A stretch of DNA of 64,000 bases, taken from the NCBI RefSeq assembly GCF_030813435.1, contig NZ_JAUSUG010000002.1:186001-250000 (forward strand). Direction: 5' to 3'. The notes under the pieces were generated by a model. That model saw only the letters and a list, made by a program, of their open reading frames with translations, was not told the origin of the DNA and ran no database searches. Below are positions 1 through 7,803 of the stretch, one piece after another (position 1 is the first letter of the stretch; the number at the start of each line of letters is the position of its first letter). The translations under genes were made by a program, and so were the position numbers. Source of the DNA: Evansella vedderi. GTDB taxonomy: Bacteria; Bacillota; Bacilli; Bacillales; Salisediminibacteriaceae.

Positions 1-17
1 ACTGGAAAAAAGAAATA

Positions 18-40
18 GGCTAAATAATTAATAATTAGCC
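18..40 (-). terminator. Terminator of the TRAP operon
   Basis: GGCTAA and TTAGCC arms enclose an AT-rich loop. On the minus strand the hairpin is followed by a T-rich run. It lies about 85 bases beyond the stop of the TRAP permease gene, the last gene of that operon. Confidence 0.6.
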
Positions 41-125
41 CAATAATAATTGTTGATCTTATGGAAAAGCTCTTTACTTCCATTAATTATTCACGACCAA
101 TCTCATTAACTAAATGAATGTTAGT

Positions 126-2033
126 TTACCAAGCTGAAGTCCCTTCAACTTGAGAAAGACGTGCTTCATTATTTAATGTTTGGTATCTTCTAATATTAAG
201 GATCAATGGTAATGCAAATAGTAATGCCCCTATAACATCCGTAAAGATATTAGAATAAATTAAGCAAATGGCAGACGTAAGAAATAAGCCTCTTTCAACT
301 AAATGAACCTTACTCATTAACCAACCACTTACAGCGACTGATAAGGAGAATATACCAATGAGAGCTGTAACAAAAGCATAGATAACTAGAAAGATATTAT
401 CCATTTGTCCCAATAATATTGGGTTATATACAAACATATATGGAACAATGAATCCAGCAATCCCTAGTTTAAACGCAGAAATTCCTGTTGCCATGGCATT
501 TGCCCCAGATATACCGCTAGCAGCATAAGCAGAAATAGCTACTGGAGGCGTAATAAAAGACATGATGGCAAAATAGAAGATAAAGAAATGAGCTGCTATT
601 AGTGGAACACCTAACTCCACTAACGCCGGAGCCCCTAGTATTGCCGTAATAATATAAGCTGCTGTTGTAGGTAGCCCCATTCCCAAAATGATACATGCAA
701 TCATCGTAAAGAATAATGCGAGTATTAAATGCCCGCCTGATAAACCAATAACTAACTGTGTAAACAGTACTCCTAACCCAGTATAGCTTATCACCCCAAT
801 AACAATACCAGCTGTGGCACACGCCGCTGTTACAGGAACGATCATCTTAACTCCATCAACTAATGCCCCGAGAATCTCTTTTACTGGTATCTTAAAATGT
901 TTGATCAAACTAACAATGATATATAAAAGAACTGTAACAAAAATAGTAAATAAAGCAGATCTCATAGCTGAATATTGATACCCCATGAGGAAAACTACAA
1001 GAGCAATTAATGGAATAACAAAATAAATCTCTTTAAAAATAAAGGATTTTAACCTTGGAATTTGGCTTTCTTCCATTGGTTTTAAATCAGATTTTCTCGC
1101 CTCTAAATATACAGTTGAGCAAAGAGACACATAAAATAAAATCGCAGGTATTAAGGCTGCTAATACAATAGTAGAATAAGGAACCCCCATCACATTTGCC
1201 ATTACAAACGCCGCAGCTCCCATAACCGGAGGCATAATTTGACCGCCCGTAGAGGCAGCTGCTTCAACCCCCCCAGATATTCTAGGGCTATATCCTGTTT
1301 TCATCATGAGCGGGATAGTAAAGTTACCTGTCGTTACCACATTACTTACAGAACTTCCAGACACAGACCCCATTATAGAGCTTCCAACAATGGCAGTTTG
1401 TGCTGGGCCACCCCTAATTCTTCCCGTTAAGGCTAAAGCTAGCTTTAAAAAGAAATCTCCAGCCCCTAATCGATTTAACAGGGATCCAAAAATAATAAAA
1501 AGGATGATAAATGTTGCTGCAACAGCAATCGGCAAACCAAAAATCCCTTCTGTTGTCCATACAATAAATGAAGAAACATCATAAAAGTCCATTCCCCGAT
1601 GAGAAAGGGCGCCTGGGAAATAAGGACCGAAAAAGGCATAGATTAACGTACCTACTGCAACCCAGAATATACCCCAACCTACTGTTTTTCTAGTTACTTC
1701 TAGCAATAGCACAATTAGAAATATTCCAAATATTATCTCTAGCTGGGTAGGTCCTAAAAATCCCCGATCTGCAATCCGATCAGGCGATAGCTGAAATAAA
1801 AAATATATACTACTTACTAATACAAGGATAAATAAACCACTATTAATAATAGTGCCTTTGATACCTTTTATTACATAGGGATAAAGTAAAACGGCTATTA
1901 ACAGTACCCCCATTACATGGATTCCTCGTTGTAACATCGGTGTCAAAAGTCCATTCATAGCTGTGTAAATATGAAAAGCGGCCAATGAAAGCCCAATAAC
2001 AAAAATAATTTTATTTGCTGTTTTTTCAAACAA
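126..2033 (-). CDS. TRAP transporter fused permease (DctQ-DctM), TAXI type
   Basis: Membrane permease of a tripartite ATP-independent periplasmic transporter of the TAXI class, in which the small (DctQ) and large (DctM) subunits are one chain of about 635 residues. The protein is almost wholly hydrophobic, with the long run of membrane segments expected for the fusion, and the M-part motifs GSVSGSSVSN and GMGLPTTAAY are visible. The first possible TTG (2048) overlaps its own GGAGG, so I prefer the TTG at 2033, eight bases downstream of GGAGG. It is the last gene of an operon that also encodes the matching TAXI binding protein. Its substrate cannot be read from sequence; the neighbouring aromatic-acid and flavoprotein genes suggest an organic acid, which is inference. 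Confidence 0.9.
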   Translation of the reverse strand: MFEKTANKIIFVIGLSLAAFHIYTAMNGLLTPMLQRGIHVMGVLLIAVLLYPYVIKGIKGTIINSGLFILVLVSSIYFLFQLSPDRIADRGFLGPTQLEIIFGIFLIVLLLEVTRKTVGWGIFWVAVGTLIYAFFGPYFPGALSHRGMDFYDVSSFIVWTTEGIFGLPIAVAATFIILFIIFGSLLNRLGAGDFFLKLALALTGRIRGGPAQTAIVGSSIMGSVSGSSVSNVVTTGNFTIPLMMKTGYSPRISGGVEAAASTGGQIMPPVMGAAAFVMANVMGVPYSTIVLAALIPAILFYVSLCSTVYLEARKSDLKPMEESQIPRLKSFIFKEIYFVIPLIALVVFLMGYQYSAMRSALFTIFVTVLLYIIVSLIKHFKIPVKEILGALVDGVKMIVPVTAACATAGIVIGVISYTGLGVLFTQLVIGLSGGHLILALFFTMIACIILGMGLPTTAAYIITAILGAPALVELGVPLIAAHFFIFYFAIMSFITPPVAISAYAASGISGANAMATGISAFKLGIAGFIVPYMFVYNPILLGQMDNIFLVIYAFVTALIGIFSLSVAVSGWLMSKVHLVERGLFLTSAICLIYSNIFTDVIGALLFALPLILNIRRYQTLNNEARLSQVEGTSAW

Positions 2034-2052
2034 TGAGGACACCTCCAACCAT

Positions 2053-2898
2053 TCACTTTTCTAACATGGATAATGGAGAAAGATTAGGAACTCTTTCTAT
2101 TAAACTATGTTTATAAGCTAATTCATAATAGTATTGTAACCCTGCCATTTGCTCTTCATTTAATTCATAATTTAAACAAGAATTAAAATAATCTAGCCAA
2201 AAGGAGTAATCTCCGCCATATTTTTCTTTAATCTTATGAATCATCGGTCTAAATTTCTTTTCCCGGGATAATTCTTTGCTTTTGATCAGTTCATCCCAAA
2301 TTAACCGGATTTCCACCTGTTTTTGTAAATAGATTTCTTTTCGGACAGCAAATATAGCAAACGTCATGGGCAAACCTGTAAATATAGACCACATCCTCCC
2401 TAAGTCATAAGAATAAAGCTTTAATTTCTTTTCTCGAAAAGTTAAAATAGCCTCATCACCTATGATTAGACAAGCATCATGGTTATTCAACATTTCATCT
2501 ACATTTGGATCCATAACATCGTAGTTTACGTCGTAGTTGTAAAATTCCTTTAATAGCACTTTCAATAAAGCAACGGATGTTGCTGAACGATTCGTTAGAG
2601 CTATGTTCTTATTATTTAAATCATTAATAGGAACCTTTGAAAATAAATAAATAGAACCTACGGCCTTCTGAGCCGATACGGATAACCCTGGTAACAGCTC
2701 ATATTTTTCTGCATTAAGTGCATAAGAGAACGAGGATATTAAAGAAATATCTAACTTACCATCTGCCAATCCCCTATTTAACTCAGCAGGTAATCTAGTA
2801 ACAAACGAAATATTAAGTTCTCTCATTTTGTCATAGTCAATATAAAAAAACAAAGGTAATGCATTGGTATATTGATTATGCCCTACAGATATAGTCAA
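2053..2898 (-). CDS. MqnA-like (chorismate dehydratase family) protein
   Basis: About 281 residues with the two-lobed, periplasmic-binding-protein-like pattern of the MqnA/MqnD menaquinone (futalosine) family. The MqnA-type motif YTNALPL near residues 10-16 keeps the family Asn. A later LISSFSY keeps a Ser, and SVALLKVLLKEF follows. Characterised MqnA converts chorismate to 3-[(1-carboxyvinyl)oxy]benzoate in the cytoplasm; no signal peptide is seen here. The start is TTG, nine bases after AAGGAGG. It sits between the TAXI binding protein and the TRAP permease, only four bases from the latter, and no other futalosine-pathway gene is in the window. It may therefore be a paralogue with a transport- or aromatic-acid-related role rather than a menaquinone enzyme. 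Confidence 0.75.
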   Translation of the reverse strand: MTISVGHNQYTNALPLFFYIDYDKMRELNISFVTRLPAELNRGLADGKLDISLISSFSYALNAEKYELLPGLSVSAQKAVGSIYLFSKVPINDLNNKNIALTNRSATSVALLKVLLKEFYNYDVNYDVMDPNVDEMLNNHDACLIIGDEAILTFREKKLKLYSYDLGRMWSIFTGLPMTFAIFAVRKEIYLQKQVEIRLIWDELIKSKELSREKKFRPMIHKIKEKYGGDYSFWLDYFNSCLNYELNEEQMAGLQYYYELAYKHSLIERVPNLSPLSMLEK

Positions 2899-2973
2899 AG
2901 GATTACGACCTCCTTAGGAAACCTTTCTATATAAACCCTTATATGCCACAAAAACTAGTATTGAAAAGGAAAG

Positions 2974-3010
2974 GAAGCAACACAAAACTATGCATCTCTT
3001 TGGTTGCTTC
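2974..3010 (-). terminator. Hairpin between binding protein and MqnA-like genes
   Basis: GAAGCAAC pairs with GTTGCTTC about 20 bases after the binding-protein stop. It is followed on the minus strand by a T/C-rich run, so it may attenuate transcription so that the binding protein outnumbers the permease. Confidence 0.5.
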
Positions 3011-3030
3011 ACCTTTATCCTATCATGTCC

Positions 3031-4026
3031 TTATGGTCTCATGTCCTCTGGAATATCTAAACCTCTCTCCTCAAAGAACTTCACAGCACCTGGGTGTAAA
3101 GGAATAACGATACCGTCCAAAGCATTCTCTACCGTAATAACCTCTAATGATGCATGAGCTCCTACCCAATCATCACGATTATCGAAAATAAGTCCTAGTA
3201 ACTCATAAATTTGATCCTCTGTATACGTATCATTTCGAGTATACATAAATACTTTACTTGTTGCTGTTTGTACAGAATTCACGCCTTCATACACATCATC
3301 AGCAATAGTTGCTGGCGAATAGTATGGGTATGTTTCATAGAACTCTTCTTCTTCAATACCAATCATTCTAACATCTGTAGAACTAACAAGGTCCATTAAT
3401 GGTGCTGAGTTTAGAGGATGTGTACTAATAAACCCTTCAATTGTCCCATCAGATAACGCCTCAACCATTTCACCATCAGAAATGCGTTCTGCTTGGATAT
3501 CATCGAAAGTTAAACCGTAAAAATCTAGTACTCTACGAGATGTCGTTTCTCCACCACTACCAGGGGCACCTACACCAATTCGTTTACCTTCAAAATCTGA
3601 AACCGATTGAATCTCACTATCTGCGCTAACAAAAATTTGTACCCAGCCGTCAATGGTTGCAAATAAAGAGCTAATCTCTTCAAATTCACGCCCTTCGTAC
3701 TCATTTTCTCCTTTATAAGCAAAATAAGCGACTTCATTTTGTGCAATAATCCAACCGATACGATTTTCACTCAAATTACGAATATTTTCTACTGTCCCTT
3801 CACTAGCCTGACCATTTACTACGTAATCACTATTTTCACTAATAACTTGCCCCATTGCTACCCCCATTGGATATAATGCCCCACCAGTTCCTGCTGTTCC
3901 AATGGAAAACTCCGTATCTCCCCCCTCAGTATTACTTCCTGCATCATTACTACACCCCAAAGCCACCAAAGAAAGAACGAACAATCCTACTAACAATACT
4001 CCTAATTTTACATTTAACAATCTCAT
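3031..4026 (-). CDS. TAXI family TRAP transporter solute-binding lipoprotein
   Basis: Extracellular binding component of the TRAP system, about 331 residues. The N-terminus is a lipoprotein signal with lipobox LVALGC (Cys about residue 25), then a Ser/Asn/Gly-rich linker. The mature part shows the TAXI hallmarks GTAGTGGALYPMG, the NEVAYFAY region and GKRIGVGAPGSGGE. An SD-like AAGGGGG precedes the ATG. It lies 86 bases downstream of the flavoprotein gene and upstream of a hairpin, so it is probably the most abundantly expressed member of the operon. The ligand is unknown; TAXI proteins characterised elsewhere bind dicarboxylates or amino acids. Confidence 0.93.
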   Translation of the reverse strand: MRLLNVKLGVLLVGLFVLSLVALGCSNDAGSNTEGGDTEFSIGTAGTGGALYPMGVAMGQVISENSDYVVNGQASEGTVENIRNLSENRIGWIIAQNEVAYFAYKGENEYEGREFEEISSLFATIDGWVQIFVSADSEIQSVSDFEGKRIGVGAPGSGGETTSRRVLDFYGLTFDDIQAERISDGEMVEALSDGTIEGFISTHPLNSAPLMDLVSSTDVRMIGIEEEEFYETYPYYSPATIADDVYEGVNSVQTATSKVFMYTRNDTYTEDQIYELLGLIFDNRDDWVGAHASLEVITVENALDGIVIPLHPGAVKFFEERGLDIPEDMRP

Positions 4027-4112
4027 TGGAATAAATCCCCCTTATTATTTATCAAGCGCTTTTATACACGCTTACAAACATAAATGAAGTAAAAATCAAA
4101 TGACTCACTACT

Positions 4113-5768
4113 TTAATAAACATGTTTTTTAGTATGATTCGGTAAAAAAAGATCATCTAATAAAAAGGAAATTGGCCTTGTCAGATCTGGATCCAGCTGT
4201 GGATAATCTAACCGCTTAAAACTACCTCTCGTTTCTTTTCGAGCCTGTGATAACTCGATAACCGCTAAAGAGGTCAACACCATATTTTTTAACTCCGATA
4301 GGGAATGACGTACAGATAAGGGTTGCGAGTTAATATTATAGTCGTTTATTAAATCATGGACTCGCATAACCTCAACTAAGGCAGCTTTTAACCGTTGGTC
4401 ATCTTTCGTAATTAGAATCTTATCCATCGCTTCTTTCAATTGTTTCTTTAATTGGCTGATAGATTCCCTAGTTATTTGATTAGATTTACCATCTTCACTT
4501 ACTACAGGATAAGTTTTTTCTGTTTCTTTTTTCTTATTTGCAAGGGCATATTTAGCTGCGTTTTTACCTGCAAGTTCCCCAAAAACGAGACCATCCATCA
4601 CACCGGTCCCCATTAAACGCTCCGCTCCTTGAAAGCCACTAGCCGTTTCACCTGCAGCATATAGGCCAGGAACTGTAGAAGAACCTGTATTGTCTATTTT
4701 TATCCCACCCATCATCTGGTGACATCCAATACTTATTTCCACAATGTCCTTCCCTAAATCTAAACCTTGTTTAAGAAGTTTATTGTAGCTATTTGGAATT
4801 TTTTCTTTAATAAGCTCAATGTGGCCCCTTCCATCCCAATAAACGCCATTTCGTTCTGTCACATTTCCATCAATGATTTGTTGTTCAATCCACTGGCATA
4901 CTTCTAACAGTAAGTACCCTTGTTGTACCGTTAATTCCTCAGAGAGTAATTCCTCAGGTAAGGTTGGAACAAATTCCTCGTTTTTTGTATTGTAGAACTT
5001 GCCCTTAGTCGTAATGGAACTAATAATATAGAACCCATTTATAGGATGTACAAGCAAAGGTAGATAGTGCATAAACTCTAGATTAGACAATTCTGCCCCT
5101 AACTGTAAAGCAAAACCTGTTCCATCCCCAGTAGCACCTAGGGGGTTGGTACTTAAGGAAAAAATCTGACCTGCTCCACCACTCGCCATTACGAGACTCT
5201 TAAAACTCATTGAAATATCCTCAAACTCATATGGTTGTTCTTTATTGATTTTTCGCTGAGCAATTTTACAAAATGAAGGAAATACATTCTTATTAATTTC
5301 ATAAACAGAGGCAAATTCCAAAAACTCTACCCCTTCTTCAATGGCCTTATCCTTCAGCTTGTAAAGCATATCTGTGCCAAATTCACCTTTCCCCCGCAAC
5401 ACCCTAGCTTTCCTATGACTAGGTAACATTTGGGGCTTTTCTGTAACCTCTAGACCTACATCCTTTAAATACTCTAATTGTTCTGCAGTCCCTTTTACGT
5501 AAATGTCAATTAATTGAGGATCATTAACATAATGACCGTATTCGAATAAATCAGATTTGTAATGTTGCTTATCCTCTTCTCCCGCTGTAACACCTAGAGC
5601 AGTAAACTCTACTAACTGATCCAAGAATGCAGTGGCACTTCCAGATCCTACATTACTTTTCGAAACTAAACAAACACGAGCCCCTTCTTTTCTAGCTGCT
5701 AAAGCTGCCCGTATGCCAGCACAACCACCACCAATTACTAAAACATCTGTATCCATCTTTCTAGACAT
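4113..5768 (-). CDS. FAD-dependent oxidoreductase, fumarate reductase/succinate dehydrogenase flavoprotein family
   Basis: About 551 residues. The N-terminal dinucleotide-binding motif VLVIGGGCAGIRAA (residues 9-22) and the conserved C-terminal flavin segment GLYAAGETASGFQGAERLMG place it in the FrdA/SdhA/NadB superfamily, which oxidises or reduces alpha,beta-unsaturated carboxylates. There is no iron-sulfur or membrane-anchor partner in the operon, so it is probably a soluble oxidase or reductase rather than a respiratory complex. The start overlaps the end of the upstream IclR gene by eight bases, implying translational coupling and co-regulation. Association with a TRAP importer suggests it processes the imported acid. 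The exact substrate is unresolved; an L-aspartate-oxidase-like or aromatic side-chain role are both possible. Confidence 0.85.
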   Translation of the reverse strand: MSRKMDTDVLVIGGGCAGIRAALAARKEGARVCLVSKSNVGSGSATAFLDQLVEFTALGVTAGEEDKQHYKSDLFEYGHYVNDPQLIDIYVKGTAEQLEYLKDVGLEVTEKPQMLPSHRKARVLRGKGEFGTDMLYKLKDKAIEEGVEFLEFASVYEINKNVFPSFCKIAQRKINKEQPYEFEDISMSFKSLVMASGGAGQIFSLSTNPLGATGDGTGFALQLGAELSNLEFMHYLPLLVHPINGFYIISSITTKGKFYNTKNEEFVPTLPEELLSEELTVQQGYLLLEVCQWIEQQIIDGNVTERNGVYWDGRGHIELIKEKIPNSYNKLLKQGLDLGKDIVEISIGCHQMMGGIKIDNTGSSTVPGLYAAGETASGFQGAERLMGTGVMDGLVFGELAGKNAAKYALANKKKETEKTYPVVSEDGKSNQITRESISQLKKQLKEAMDKILITKDDQRLKAALVEVMRVHDLINDYNINSQPLSVRHSLSELKNMVLTSLAVIELSQARKETRGSFKRLDYPQLDPDLTRPISFLLDDLFLPNHTKKHVY

Positions 5769-6537
5769 TCACCCCATCCTTTCTAAAGCCTAATGAACTA
5801 GAAATTTCAAAAGCTGTATGTACAGTTAAATCTATAATTCTTTGAAACTCTCCTTCTTCTAAACCTGCAGAGGGAGACAGAACACCTAAGGAAACGACTA
5901 CTTCGTTCTTTTGGTTAAAAATCGGAACGGCTACCCCAGCAACGCCAACGGTCGTTTCGTCCCATGCACTAGCATACCCTGTTCTACGAATCTCTTCTAA
6001 ACGAACTAATAAAGCGGAAATTTCTTCTTCTGACCTCACTCCTTTTAAGTCATCAATAATTTTGGTTAATTCTTGTTGTTCTAAAAAAGCTAATATTACT
6101 TTTCCTAAAATACTGTAATCAGGATTTCTTACTTGCCCGATTTCCGACCCTACCTTCAATTCCCTTGTACTTTCTCTTTTATCAAGATAAATAAGCTTAC
6201 GATCTGACAAGCCTGCAATAAGGATTGTATGGGGGACTTGTGACTTCAACTCATCTAAAAAGGGTGATATCGCCTTATAAGAGTAACCGCTTTCAGAAGC
6301 AGTCATTCCTAAATGGAAGAATCGCATACTCAAACGATACTCATCTAAATGTTTATCATATACAAGGTACTCTTCCTTTTCTAACGTAAAAAGGATTCGG
6401 TAAAGGGTAGTCCTTGGTAGCCCTGTCATTTCTAAAATCTCTTTAAAAGTTAGTTTCTTACGTTCAAGCAGAAAACAATTTAAGACACTTAATGCTCTTT
6501 CCACACTTCGAATGGACTTTACATTTACTTCTTTCAT
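5761..6537 (-). CDS. IclR family transcriptional regulator (TRAP operon)
   Basis: About 258 residues from the chosen start. The N-terminal winged helix is clear (SVERALSVLNCF, then LPRTTLYRILFTLEKEEYL). The C-terminal effector domain contains the typical YASAWDETTVGVAGVAVPIF segment near the end. The ATG at 6537 has AAGGAG nine bases upstream; the longer frame beginning at 6582 has no such site. It is the first gene of the TRAP operon and overlaps the flavoprotein gene. A near-perfect palindrome lies inside the promoter just upstream, so autoregulation and effector-dependent control of the operon are likely. Confidence 0.92.
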   Translation of the reverse strand: MKEVNVKSIRSVERALSVLNCFLLERKKLTFKEILEMTGLPRTTLYRILFTLEKEEYLVYDKHLDEYRLSMRFFHLGMTASESGYSYKAISPFLDELKSQVPHTILIAGLSDRKLIYLDKRESTRELKVGSEIGQVRNPDYSILGKVILAFLEQQELTKIIDDLKGVRSEEEISALLVRLEEIRRTGYASAWDETTVGVAGVAVPIFNQKNEVVVSLGVLSPSAGLEEGEFQRIIDLTVHTAFEISSSLGFRKDGVNV

Positions 6538-6603
6538 GTCATCAATCTCCTTAATTAACCACCAGGTGAACACCATTTCCACAGTGCGGATTATGTTTAT
6601 CGA

Positions 6604-6633
6604 TATAGTAAAACATGTTCACTATATTGTCAA
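6604..6633 (-). promoter_or_regulatory. Promoter with embedded IclR-type operator
   Basis: On the minus strand TTGACA (6633-6628), a 17-base spacer and TACTAT (6610-6605) form a strong sigma-A promoter for the IclR-TRAP operon. A 23-base palindrome at 6604-6626, with arms TATAGT/ACTATA around AACATGTT and one mismatched pair, fills the spacer and the -10. A repressor bound there would block the promoter. Assignment to the IclR gene is inference from position. Confidence 0.7.
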
Positions 6634-6752
6634 TGTTATTAATATAATTAATTTTCCAAAAAATAAGATTGGCAGTTAATATAAAGGGAATTTTTACCTC
6701 AAAACTTTTTTTTACGTGACTAAATTAAAGTCGAGTTAGCGTTCGCCAAATT

Positions 6753-6787
6753 AAAAGCCTCCCGTTAAAAAAAAACGGAAGGCTTTT
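6753..6787 (-). terminator. Terminator of the second IclR gene
   Basis: AAAAGCCT plus CCGTT pairs with AACGG plus AGGCTTTT across an A-rich loop. T-runs on both sides make it potentially bidirectional. It lies just past the stop of the 6794-7555 gene. Confidence 0.8.
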
Positions 6788-6793
6788 CAACTG

Positions 6794-7555
6794 CTATTTT
6801 ATTGGTCTATATCCAAATTGTTTAGATACCTCTTCTGATTTTGTAAGTAAGTATTGACGCATTTTATTGTCACTTTTTAAGGAGCTAGAATCAAAGAACC
6901 CTACAACAGCTATAGCACCTAAAAGCGTTCCAGTTACATTAAAAATAGGAATTCCCACAGAAGAAACGGAAGGAGCTAAAGGTTCAATAGCATAAGCAAT
7001 TCTGTTTTTCTTCGTTTCTTCAATCTCATTTTCTACCCTGGTTCTCCTTTCCGAATCCATCAATCCTAATTGTTGCTCCAGCCAATTCCTACTTTTTAAA
7101 TTATCTAGAAATGCTGCATACACTTGTCCTGAAGCGGAGTAAATAGGCAGTGTCGTCCCAATTTCAGCACCAATATTTATCGTCCTTGTACTTTTCATTA
7201 TTTGAACGACTACCGGTCCATTGTCCGTGAACACTGACAAAATAATGGTTTCCCCCAATTCCTCATTCATACGTTCCATGATATGTGTTACTTTTGCAAC
7301 TACATTTTCGTTCCCGATAGCGGTTGTACCGTATTCAATCAATTTGGAACCTAAAGAATAAAGACCTCCTGGATCCTTATATAAAAACCCAAGATTCGTT
7401 AATGTATTTAAGTATTTATAAAGATTGCTTTTAGTAATTCCAGTTAAGTCATGTATTTCCGTAAATTTCAACGGCCGACGTTTCGTTGCAACAATATCTA
7501 TAATATTAAATCCCACTTCTAGGGACTGAATGGTTTTTGTATTTGACGAACTCAT
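6794..7555 (-). CDS. IclR family transcriptional regulator (gentisate operon)
   Basis: About 253 residues. The N-terminal helix-turn-helix (residues 10-60, ITKSNLYKYLNTLTNLGFLY) is followed by an IclR effector domain with the conserved AYAIEPLAPSVSSVGIPIF segment. AGGAGGG precedes the ATG at a good distance. It is transcribed divergently from the 3-hydroxybenzoate/gentisate operon, the usual arrangement for a pathway-specific IclR regulator. A 17-base palindrome in the shared intergenic region is its likely operator. The natural effector may be 3-hydroxybenzoate or gentisate (inference). Confidence 0.92.
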   Translation of the reverse strand: MSSSNTKTIQSLEVGFNIIDIVATKRRPLKFTEIHDLTGITKSNLYKYLNTLTNLGFLYKDPGGLYSLGSKLIEYGTTAIGNENVVAKVTHIMERMNEELGETIILSVFTDNGPVVVQIMKSTRTINIGAEIGTTLPIYSASGQVYAAFLDNLKSRNWLEQQLGLMDSERRTRVENEIEETKKNRIAYAIEPLAPSVSSVGIPIFNVTGTLLGAIAVVGFFDSSSLKSDNKMRQYLLTKSEEVSKQFGYRPIK

Positions 7556-7717
7556 TTTTATCCCTCCTACACAACGGTTTATTTAATAGTAAGCAAGTTA
7601 AACATTTAAATCAACTCAATATTACAAATATATCTATTTCCCTTCCATACAGATTGAAGGAAAGCGTAATTTTCAGTGACATTAATCACAATAATAACAT
7701 TAATTTTCTAAAAATTA

Positions 7718-7746
7718 TTGACATTTCTATAGATGGTCTCTAAAAT
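7718..7746 (+). promoter_or_regulatory. Promoter of the gentisate operon
   Basis: TTGACA (7718-7723), a 17-base spacer and TAAAAT (7741-7746) form a good sigma-A promoter about 58 bases upstream of the first gene. Confidence 0.65.
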
Positions 7747-7761
7747 TCTAATTAACAGTTC

Positions 7762-7778
7762 AGTGAACTTAGTTCACT
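7762..7778. promoter_or_regulatory. Putative IclR operator of the gentisate operon
   Basis: AGTGAACTTAGTTCACT is a perfect 8-base inverted repeat around one central base. It lies just downstream of the expected transcription start, between the divergent IclR gene and the FAH-DinB gene. Its GTGAAC half-site resembles that in the TRAP-operon palindrome, which suggests related regulators. Confidence 0.65.
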
Positions 7779-7803
7779 ATTAGAGAAAAATGGAGGTAGG
7801 ATA

